Shown piece after piece: positions 22,481 to 28,986 of a stretch of 28,986 nucleotides of DNA (within the stretch, counting starts at the first letter, position 1; every line of letters begins with the position of its first letter). The translations under genes were made by a program, and so were the position numbers. Under the pieces are notes generated by a model. It made no database searches, was not told where the DNA came from, and saw only the letters and a program-made list of their open reading frames with translations. Origin of the DNA: Flectobacillus roseus (lineage in GTDB: Bacteria > Bacteroidota > Bacteroidia > Cytophagales > Spirosomataceae); assembly GCF_030056665.1 (NCBI RefSeq), contig NZ_JASHIG010000057.1. One strand, given 5' to 3'.

Positions 22481-23617
22481 TTATTGTTGCCAACCTTTAG
22501 GTTGAATTGGCGTTCGATTTGCACTTGGGACACAGCCAGCAGATGGCGGTCTTGTAGGAGGATTAGAAGGCTCCTCCACAATAGAATGCCCCAAAATCAA
22601 GGCCATTGGCCCTACAGCATCGCTTCGGTCAATCCAAAAACTATATTTTTGAACATTGGCTACACCAAAATACCCTACTACTTTTTCATCAGGATTCGAC
22701 ACGTTCTGAATATTTCCAACAATAGCAGAAGGAGGCGTATCGGCTAAGCCTCCTGTACCTTGAGTAAGCTGACGAACCAATTGGTAAAACTTATATACCT
22801 CTAGCGAAACACTAATTTGTTCAAGATTGACCAAGCAGCCGTAATCATTGTAAAAAGGAATTTGGGCAACCAATTTCTCTTTTATCAATTTCCCCTGAGA
22901 AGCTCTATCGTCCTGAATCATGACTTTCGAATTATTTAAAATAGCATAACAGGCAGACTCACATGGATAATCATAATACGACTTATTTAATCCACGAGGT
23001 GCAGTAACACACGATTGAGTTTTATAATCCAATACCGAATTATTACAAGTTTTACAAAATGCCAGTTTTTCGTAGTGCGTGTATCTCCACAAATAGAAAT
23101 TATTTGCAGTTGGATCGTCCTGAAAATCTACGTACAATTCTGTAGCGGAGGTATAAGCTTTCCCATCGTTTGACAATACACTTTGTAAATTAAATTGCTT
23201 TTTGACATTCAAAATCGGTGGGGTAGTATTGATTTTCTCTGGAGTTGACTGGTATTTATCACCCGTTTTTAACTCAAATGCCAGCCGATAGGCATAATTA
23301 GGATTTAGTTTGAAGTCAGGGAAAGGAATTAGTCTGCCCGAAGCTAAGATTTTCATTGGAATTTCCTGCTTTGTTTCTTCCACAATTATAGAGGCTTTTA
23401 CGACATCAGCATCTAAGATTTGAGCAAACTCATTGGAATAATTAGAATAGTAAATCTGAATGGTATCGGGAGCGGCTTGATTATCACTCAAAAAGCCTTC
23501 TACAACCAAATGTTTTCCGTCTTTTTCAAAATCAAACTCATAAGGGTCTACGCAGGAACATAGCCCCACGGCAATAAGGACGACCCAAAGGTATCGTCGT
23601 AAGTAGTTTTTTTTCAT
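22481..23617 (-). CDS. DUF4249 outer-membrane lipoprotein
   Basis: The 378-residue product has a lipoprotein signal ending in GLCSC (Cys22), then DPYEFDFEKDGKHLVVEGFL, the usual DUF4249 start. Members of this family are commonly encoded beside TonB-dependent receptors of the type found here and are presumed partners in substrate capture, much as SusD is for SusC. A cysteine cluster at 188, 191, 203, 219 and 223 (FCKTC...SC...PCESAC) plus Cys261 suggests disulfides or a bound metal. Here it is the first gene and the receptor the second; in many genomes the order is the reverse. The proline-rich tail SNPPTRPPSAGCVPSANRTP is probably flexible. Confidence 0.9.
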   Translation of the reverse strand: MKKNYLRRYLWVVLIAVGLCSCVDPYEFDFEKDGKHLVVEGFLSDNQAAPDTIQIYYSNYSNEFAQILDADVVKASIIVEETKQEIPMKILASGRLIPFPDFKLNPNYAYRLAFELKTGDKYQSTPEKINTTPPILNVKKQFNLQSVLSNDGKAYTSATELYVDFQDDPTANNFYLWRYTHYEKLAFCKTCNNSVLDYKTQSCVTAPRGLNKSYYDYPCESACYAILNNSKVMIQDDRASQGKLIKEKLVAQIPFYNDYGCLVNLEQISVSLEVYKFYQLVRQLTQGTGGLADTPPSAIVGNIQNVSNPDEKVVGYFGVANVQKYSFWIDRSDAVGPMALILGHSIVEEPSNPPTRPPSAGCVPSANRTPIQPKGWQQ

Positions 23618-24012
23618 AGAATGATAGTTTCTGAAGGTATTAAATTGGCTTAGGGGAATTGGGAAATAGCGTTAATTCATGTTTCAACGAGCCCGTTACA
23701 CCGATATATTTTATTTTGCACCAAAGTGCAATCAATTGGATAGTTAGATACAAATGTACCCGAAAGGCTTATTTTATTTTTATTTTTTATTAAAAAATCA
23801 CAAAATTACTTTTCCAAGAAATGCTAAACCAAGTTTTTCGACAAGGCCTCATTTGTGAGTCTTAAATAATTTCTATTTTTACTCAGAAAAAATAAGTGTT
23901 AATGGTGTATCACTATATTATGTAAAACGCAAAGCATTGCGTCCCTACGAGCAGAAATAATTTTACTTTTGTTAAAATCACTCAATTATCAACAGCACTC
24001 ATCAACAATCCT
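23618..24012. promoter_or_regulatory. divergent promoter region between the DUF4249 and acylase genes
   Basis: For the minus-strand operon, TACATTTG (23758-23751) fits TAnnTTTG but leaves a leader of about 130 nt and has no -33 match. For the + strand acylase, TACTTTTG (23964-23971) fits exactly, with TTG 24 nt upstream and a start near 23978, 35 nt before the ATG. The TTG belongs to an ACGCAA-AGCA-TTGCGT palindrome (23927-23942) of the dispersed repeat family. A G-poor leader ATCACTCAATTATCAACAG follows. No gene is seen in the gap. Confidence 0.45.
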
Positions 24013-26199
24013 ATGAAAAAAATCACTTTACTACTTTTTTACCTTTTACCATTTGCACTTTTTGCTCAAAAATTCAACAAGGTCGAAATTGCTCGATGGG
24101 AAAAGCAAGCACAGCAAGTTCAAATTATCCGTGACAATTGGGGGATTCCACATATTTATGGCAAAACCGATGCAGATGCGGTTTTTGGTTTGCTCTATGC
24201 GCAATGCGAGGACGATTTCAAGCGAGTTGAAATGAATTATATCGAAAAGTTAGGACGTCTTTCTGAAATAAAAGGAGAAAGTCAGCTTTATGAAGATTTA
24301 CTCATCCGCATGGTTATTGACTCTTCGGAAGCAATGGCTGATTATCAAAAAGCTCCTATTTGGCTCAAAACCCTCCTCAATGCGCATGCCGATGCCATCA
24401 ATTATTATCTTTATAAACACCCAGAAGTAAAACCTGCTTTGCTGACTCGCTTCCAACCGTGGTATTCGTTGCTATGGACAGATGGCAGTATTGGGGCCAT
24501 TAATACCGCTGATGTTACAACCAACGACCTCAAAAGTTTATATGAAGGAAAAGACGCCTTAGGGTATTTTTACAAAAAACCTGTAGAAGAAGAAATCTTG
24601 ACAGGCTCGAATGGCTTTGCTTTTTCACCCAAAATCACTGAATCAGGTAAGGCTATTTTGTATATCAATCCGCACGTAACCTTTTATTTCAGACCCGAAG
24701 TACACGTAATTAGCGAGCAAGGACTTAATGCCTACGGTGCAGTTACATGGGGACAGCTATTTGTTTATCAAGGCTTTAATGAAAAATGTGGCTGGATGCA
24801 CACCTCTAGTTATACCGACATTGCGGATACATATCTTGAAAAAATCCAAAAGAAGGGTAACACTTGGGTATATCTTTATGAAGGCAAAGAGCGACCTGTA
24901 AAAATCAAAAAAGTAAAAATCGGAGTACTGAAAAATGGCAAAATTGAAAATAAAAACTTTGATATCATGTACACGCATCACGGTCCTGTGATGGCAAAAC
25001 GCAACGGTCAGTGGATTAGTATGAAAGCCAATAACCGCTCGATGACAGGCTTGATTCAAAGTTGGCAACGAACCAAAGCAAAAAGTTTTGCGGAGTATAA
25101 AAAAACGATGGATTTGTTGGCAAATACCTCCAATAATACCGTTTATGCCGATGCGGAAGGAAATATTGCTTATTGGCATGGTAACTATTTGCCAATTCGT
25201 GACAACAAATACGACTGGTCAAAACCAGTGGATGGCTCTATTGCAGCTACCGAATGGAAAGGTTTGCACCCAGTAAAAGAGTCATTGCATGTGTACAACC
25301 CTACCAATGGCTGGCTTCAAAACTGCAATGCAACACCTTATACCGTAGCAGGAAGTAATAGTCCCAAACGTGCCGACTATCCTAAATATATGGCGCCTGA
25401 TGGAGAAAACTTTAGAGGAATTAATGCAGTAAGAGTTTTGAGTAGCATTCCAAAGTACAATTTAGATAAAGTTATCGAAGCGGGTTATGATACCTATTTG
25501 GCAGCCTTTGAAGTGCTAGTTCCTGCTTTGATAAAAGCGTATGAAAAAGAAGGTCAAAATTCAAAATATGCCTCTATTGCCGACCCTATTGAACAATTAA
25601 AACTTTGGGATTTTCGTACTAGCAAAAGCTCTATTCCTACGGCATTAGCCATCGAATGGGCCACAAGACTACAGTCTGCTATAGCCAGAGTACAAGTAAA
25701 AGATGAACTAAAAGCAGATCAAGTTGGTCGTACAGAACAGTACGTAGCCACAGCATCTGCTCAAGAACTCCTAGACCCTATGCTCGAAACTATCCAAGAT
25801 TTACGTAGCCGTTTTGGTACTTGGCAAGTTGCATGGGGCGAAATCAACCGCTTCCAGCGTATTTCGAGTGATATTGAACAAAAGTATGACGATAGCAAAG
25901 CAAGTATTCCTGTACCATTTGCCTCTTCTGCGTGGGGGATGCTTCCTTCATACACTGGTCGTTATTATGGAACCCAAAAACGCTACGGCGTAAATGGCAA
26001 TAGCTTTATCTGTGCCGTAGAGTTTGGAGAAAAAGTAAAAGCTAAATCATTATTAGCAGGCGGTCAAAGTGGTAATCCTAACTCTATCCACTTCTTCGAC
26101 CAAGCCGAAATGTACACCAATGGACAATTCAAAGAGGTACTCTACTACAAAGAAGACGTCATGAAGTTTGCAGAAAGAATCTATAATCCAGGGAAATAA
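24013..26199 (+). CDS. secreted penicillin acylase family amidase (Ntn hydrolase)
   Basis: These enzymes are exported, cut themselves into two chains and hydrolyse amides such as penicillin side chains or acyl-homoserine lactones. The 728-residue product has a signal peptide (MKKITLLLFYLLPFALFAQ). The alpha-chain start VQIIRDNWGIPHIYGKTDAD and LLYAQCEDDFKRVEMNY are family motifs. The self-cleavage site and N-terminal nucleophile are Gly198-Ser199 in EILTGSNGFAF. The later SNNTVYADAEGNIAYWHGNY matches the usual oxyanion-hole Asn region. Length fits the precursor. The substrate cannot be told; the closest known roles are beta-lactam or N-acyl homoserine lactone cleavage. It stands alone, divergent from the receptor operon. 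Confidence 0.92.
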   Translation: MKKITLLLFYLLPFALFAQKFNKVEIARWEKQAQQVQIIRDNWGIPHIYGKTDADAVFGLLYAQCEDDFKRVEMNYIEKLGRLSEIKGESQLYEDLLIRMVIDSSEAMADYQKAPIWLKTLLNAHADAINYYLYKHPEVKPALLTRFQPWYSLLWTDGSIGAINTADVTTNDLKSLYEGKDALGYFYKKPVEEEILTGSNGFAFSPKITESGKAILYINPHVTFYFRPEVHVISEQGLNAYGAVTWGQLFVYQGFNEKCGWMHTSSYTDIADTYLEKIQKKGNTWVYLYEGKERPVKIKKVKIGVLKNGKIENKNFDIMYTHHGPVMAKRNGQWISMKANNRSMTGLIQSWQRTKAKSFAEYKKTMDLLANTSNNTVYADAEGNIAYWHGNYLPIRDNKYDWSKPVDGSIAATEWKGLHPVKESLHVYNPTNGWLQNCNATPYTVAGSNSPKRADYPKYMAPDGENFRGINAVRVLSSIPKYNLDKVIEAGYDTYLAAFEVLVPALIKAYEKEGQNSKYASIADPIEQLKLWDFRTSKSSIPTALAIEWATRLQSAIARVQVKDELKADQVGRTEQYVATASAQELLDPMLETIQDLRSRFGTWQVAWGEINRFQRISSDIEQKYDDSKASIPVPFASSAWGMLPSYTGRYYGTQKRYGVNGNSFICAVEFGEKVKAKSLLAGGQSGNPNSIHFFDQAEMYTNGQFKEVLYYKEDVMKFAERIYNPGK

Positions 26200-26203
26200 T
26201 TGT

Positions 26204-26237
26204 GAGTGCTGAGTTGGGAGTTTTGAGTGCTGAGTTG
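26204..26237. repeat. direct repeat GAGTGCTGAGTTG x2
   Basis: Two copies at 26204-26216 and 26225-26237, just past the acylase stop. The inverse form (ACTCCGCACTCAAAACTC) occurs near 15546 before the YheT-type gene. A G-poor CACTTATTCACAATTCTCC tract follows at 26315-26350. Confidence 0.5.
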
Positions 26238-26354
26238 TCCTAAAATATCAATTTCTGATATTGGATTTCGAAGGTATATTTTTGGTATTGCACTGAGAAC
26301 TCAGACTCAGCTTACACTTATTCACAATTCTCCATTCACAACTCACAATTAATA

Positions 26355-26387
26355 AAAAAGCATCAACAAAATTTGTCGATGCTTTTT
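26355..26387. terminator. bidirectional terminator between acylase and universal stress protein genes
   Basis: AAAAAGCATCAACAAA and its near complement TTTGTCGATGCTTTTT form a stem with A-run and T-run at the ends, so each strand has a U tail. The single odd pair is G-U on the minus strand and A-C on the + strand, so it works slightly better for the minus-strand gene, whose stop is 68 nt away. Confidence 0.75.
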
Positions 26388-26454
26388 GAAATCCCTAATA
26401 CTTATCTCTCTCTATGAAACCGCAATTAGATAGTAAATTTTACACTCCTATTGC

Positions 26455-27294
26455 TTAAATATGTGTAATAAACACAGGTACTTTCAGATTTTGTAAAAGC
26501 TCCTCTGAGGTACTTTTGTGTAAAATTCTTGACAATACATTTCTACCGTACGACCCCATTACTACGATTGACGTACGGTGTGTATTGATATAGTTTGCTA
26601 ACATTTCGCCTGGATTACCGTGTGGCAATACCTCAAAATGGACAGTACTTACTTGTTTTTTCAGAAAATTCATAAATGCCTCCTCACGAGGAATCGTCAT
26701 GGAGCCTTCTTTTTCAGCTACAGAAACCACCGTAAATTCTTTGTAACGCTTGGCAGGAAACAAGTACAAAAATTGTTTTATCGCAAAAACCGATGACGCG
26801 GAACCATCATAAGTTAGCGTAATATGATGAATCGGATCAGGGTCTTCTGGTACTACGATAACAGGGCATTCAGCATCTTTCAACAGCTCTTTTACAAACT
26901 GATTATTGGCTTTTTGCTTTTCTTCGGTAAACGACACCTCTCCACCCACAATTATTACATCCGCAAAACGACTTTCACGAACCAAATCATAATCAGGAAT
27001 TCCCATATCTTTAACGACCTCATAATGGGGATAAAACTCTTTGCAATACCACTCAAACTGCTGTACACTCTTATTGAGTTCTACCTCCTCTCCCTCTGCC
27101 AATTTTAACAAGGGACTTGCATCAAAATAGGGTTGACCTTCCAACACGGTAGCCGAAGCACCATAGCGATAGTACAAATCGTGTAGAAATACGCCCGTGA
27201 TAACCGAGCCACTATCTTTGGCCAACTGAATGGCATAATTTACTGCTCCTTTCGAGAAATGAAGACCATCAAACGCTACGATAACTTTTTTCAT
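26455..27294 (-). CDS. universal stress protein, two tandem UspA domains
   Basis: The 279-residue cytoplasmic protein has two UspA folds. Domain 1 covers about 1-145 (KKVIVAFDGLHFSKGAVNYA ... DVIIVGGEVSF). Domain 2 covers about 150-279 (HHITLTYDGSASSVFAIKQF ... VVMGSYGRNVLSRILHKSTS). The second carries the nucleotide-binding signature GSYGRN...ST, while the first lacks a clear GxxG-Sx motif, so only one ATP site is likely. Such proteins help in stress or starvation survival. The frame opens with TTG at 27300, but ATG 27294 is the natural start. It follows the beta-CASP gene on the same strand by 115 nt and has its own -7 element. Confidence 0.9.
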   Translation of the reverse strand: MKKVIVAFDGLHFSKGAVNYAIQLAKDSGSVITGVFLHDLYYRYGASATVLEGQPYFDASPLLKLAEGEEVELNKSVQQFEWYCKEFYPHYEVVKDMGIPDYDLVRESRFADVIIVGGEVSFTEEKQKANNQFVKELLKDAECPVIVVPEDPDPIHHITLTYDGSASSVFAIKQFLYLFPAKRYKEFTVVSVAEKEGSMTIPREEAFMNFLKKQVSTVHFEVLPHGNPGEMLANYINTHRTSIVVMGSYGRNVLSRILHKSTSEELLQNLKVPVFITHI

Positions 27295-27325
27295 GACCAA
27301 TGCTGTTTAGGTTGAGTTTCTATCA

Positions 27326-27333
27326 CAAAACTA
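27326..27333 (-). promoter_or_regulatory. -7 element of the universal stress protein gene
   Basis: On the minus strand TAGTTTTG matches TAnnTTTG and gives a leader of about 25 nt. No strong -33 TTG is visible. It would allow expression of the stress protein apart from the gene upstream. Confidence 0.4.
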
Positions 27334-27409
27334 CACGGCTTTGACTTACTGCTAAATGACGCTAATCACTTCATTATGAGACAGAAATTAGTTGTATTTC
27401 TGAGAAAAA

Positions 27410-28810
27410 TCAGACATGAAAAGATTGGTGTGGGGCAGGGATATAGACCTCCACAAATCCTTTTTTGATAAGTCTTCTTTTAAAATGCTCCTGTACCTCG
27501 GGCTCGCCATGCACGACAAAAAACTGCTTGACCAACTGTGGATCTTGGCAAGACAAAAACTGTGACAAATCTTCATAATCTGCGTGCGCAGAAAGACTTT
27601 TTATCTCAGCTATTTCGGCTTTTACCTGATATTCTTCTCCAAAAATAGTGACATTCGAAGGACGTAATTTGAGGCGTCCACCTAAGGAATTAGGCTCACA
27701 ATAGCCTGCCAATAAAATGGTATTTCTGGAATTTTGAATAGAATTAGCAATATGGTGTTTTACACGTCCAGCCTCTGCCATGCCTGATGCCGAAATGATA
27801 ATACAAGGCTCTTTTTTCTGGTTTAAATCTTGAGAAGATTCTTTATCTGTAATATATCTTAAAGTCGAAAAGTCAAATGGATTTTCATCATGCTCCATAT
27901 ATTTCAACAGTTTTTTGTTAAAACATTCTGGATGATTGTAGGTAATTCGCGTCGCTTCTGTCGAAAGGGGACTATCCACATATACATTCAAAGAAGGAAT
28001 CCTACCGCTTTCAATCAAACGGTTTAAAATATAAACTAGCTCCTGCGTACGTCCAACACTAAAGGCTGGAATAATCAATTTGCCTTCTCGTTCGAAACAA
28101 GTTCTCAAAATAACCTTAATAAATTCTTCTTCCGAAACTTGCGCATCGTCATGCAAAGAATCCCCATAAGTAGATTCACAAATAATAATGTCTGCCTGTG
28201 GAAAAGGAGCTGGTGATTTCAAAATCGAGTCGTTGTACCGACCTACATCGCCTGTAAATGTCAAATGCTTAATTTCCTCATCTTCCTTAATTTTAAGGTT
28301 TACAACGGCTGCCCCAAGAATATGTCCTGCTTCGGTAAATTTGAGCTGAATATCCTCATCGATTTGGTGCCACTCATCTAGCTCTTTGGGCACAAATCGT
28401 ATCAAGCAACGCATGACATCTTGTGTTTCATACAAAGGTTTTAAAGCTGATTTGTTAGCATCTCGGCGTTTTTTGTTGATAAACTTAGCATCTGTTTCTT
28501 GTATATGTGCAGAGTCTAACAAGAGGATTTGGGCTAAATCTTTAGTGGGATAGGTACAAAAGACTTTCCCTTTATAGCCTTCATTAACCAATTTAGGAAT
28601 AAGACCAGAGTGGTCGATATGAGCATGAGAAAGCACCATATAGTCAATTTCGGCAGGGTCAAATCCAAATTCTCTATTGAGCGAATCAGTTTCGTTTCCT
28701 CGCCCTTGAAACATGCCACAATCCAATAAAAGCTTCTTGCCGTTTTTTAGCGTAATTAAGTGCTTGCTTCCTGTAACGGTCTGAGCAGCACCGTGAAATG
28801 ATAGTTTCAT
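27410..28810 (-). CDS. beta-CASP metallo-beta-lactamase fold hydrolase (COG1236-like, predicted ribonuclease)
   Basis: The 466-residue protein is of the CPSF73/YSH1-like group thought to process RNA. The metallo-beta-lactamase part opens with MKLSFHGAAQTVTGSKHLI and carries the zinc motif SHAHIDHSG (His62, His64, Asp66, His67). Further zinc ligands are the His in FTEAGHILGA and the Asp in FTGDVGRY. The beta-CASP insert (about 210-350) has AFSVGRTQELVYILN and VYVDSPLSTEATRIT. The C-terminal RMMBL part has IKSLSAHADYEDL and VHGEPEVQEHFKRRL. It probably shares an operon with the universal stress protein. TACCTTTA (28859-28852) is a possible -7 element. RNA cleavage is inferred from the family. 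Confidence 0.92.
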   Translation of the reverse strand: MKLSFHGAAQTVTGSKHLITLKNGKKLLLDCGMFQGRGNETDSLNREFGFDPAEIDYMVLSHAHIDHSGLIPKLVNEGYKGKVFCTYPTKDLAQILLLDSAHIQETDAKFINKKRRDANKSALKPLYETQDVMRCLIRFVPKELDEWHQIDEDIQLKFTEAGHILGAAVVNLKIKEDEEIKHLTFTGDVGRYNDSILKSPAPFPQADIIICESTYGDSLHDDAQVSEEEFIKVILRTCFEREGKLIIPAFSVGRTQELVYILNRLIESGRIPSLNVYVDSPLSTEATRITYNHPECFNKKLLKYMEHDENPFDFSTLRYITDKESSQDLNQKKEPCIIISASGMAEAGRVKHHIANSIQNSRNTILLAGYCEPNSLGGRLKLRPSNVTIFGEEYQVKAEIAEIKSLSAHADYEDLSQFLSCQDPQLVKQFFVVHGEPEVQEHFKRRLIKKGFVEVYIPAPHQSFHV

Positions 28811-28872
28811 AGCTTTAGATAAGTTTGTTTTTGGATGAAAACTTTATATACTAAAGGTAGAACGAAACTACA

Positions 28873-28986
28873 CTACCCGATTGTTTTAAGATTTATTAAA
28901 ATTCGTTGAATAGCTAATTGAATGGCCTTGGTAAAAGGTTCAATCATTTTCTGTTTATAGAACTCTCTTATCAAGTTAAGTCCTCT
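28873..28986 (-). CDS. possible 3' end of an unidentified gene (partial, runs off the right edge)
   Basis: On the minus strand the frame is open from the window edge to TAG (28875-28873), giving 37 residues with EFYKQKMIEPFTKAIQLAIQ, which looks like an amphipathic helix. It is too short to identify. It lies 62 nt upstream of the beta-CASP gene on the same strand, so it may be the tail of the next gene in that direction. Confidence 0.35.
   Translation of the reverse strand, partial: RGLNLIREFYKQKMIEPFTKAIQLAIQRILINLKTIG

Noticed and set aside
20060..23617. Receptor operon as a SusC/SusD polysaccharide utilisation locus
   Set aside because: The lipoprotein is DUF4249, not SusD-like, and no glycoside hydrolase or sensor gene is nearby.
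24757..25222. Minus-strand open frames inside the acylase gene
   Set aside because: They are antisense to a clear family protein and have no start signals or domains.
24013..26199. Acylase as a proven quorum-quenching enzyme
   Set aside because: Family motifs support an Ntn amidase, but nothing in the sequence tells acyl-homoserine lactones from other amides, and no luxI/luxR genes are present.

Overview
The window looks like a chromosomal segment of a Bacteroidota bacterium, most likely of the order Cytophagales (relatives of Flectobacillus, Arcicella or Runella; the genus is a guess). The signs are an AT-rich base composition, promoters of the Bacteroidota type (-7 element TAnnTTTG), few Shine-Dalgarno sites, a TonB-dependent receptor paired with a DUF4249 lipoprotein, PepSY-like and Ig-like lipoproteins, and G-poor intergenic repeats. 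No rRNA, tRNA, CRISPR array, transposase or phage gene was seen.

Layout. 1-3856: the tail of a possible + strand gene, then two minus-strand surface lipoproteins (four Ig/cadherin-like repeats; five PepSY-like repeats) and a repeat-rich gap. 3857-8709: a sodium/solute symporter, miaA (tRNA modification), a small secreted protein and a GNAT acetyltransferase, separated by gaps holding three copies of a 150-161 bp MITE-like repeat and composite hairpin repeats. 9015-12788: a lysine-degradation set: ALDH7-type aminoadipate semialdehyde dehydrogenase, a DUF1338/HglS-type 2-oxoadipate dioxygenase, and a saccharopine/lysine dehydrogenase family oxidoreductase, closed by a perfect terminator. 13078-16549: an NFACT/RqcH-type ribosome rescue factor divergent from an IMPACT/YigZ protein, then a YheT-type hydrolase. 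16621-20001: an unrecognised small protein plus a PD-(D/E)XK nuclease-like protein, a Crp/Fnr regulator, a pirin and a degenerate receiver domain. 20060-23617 (minus): DUF4249 lipoprotein and TonB-dependent receptor. 24013-26199: secreted penicillin-acylase family amidase. 26455-28810 (minus): a tandem universal stress protein downstream of a beta-CASP metallo-beta-lactamase fold ribonuclease-like protein, and the tail of another minus-strand gene.

Most genes are housekeeping or common accessory genes. The least explained items are the nuclease-like gene with its 91-residue neighbour (16621-17738), the two dispersed repeat families between genes, and a palindromic operator candidate in front of the lysine genes. 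Several obvious TTG start choices fall inside promoter elements, so starts were moved to downstream ATGs at 14655, 17801 and 18597.
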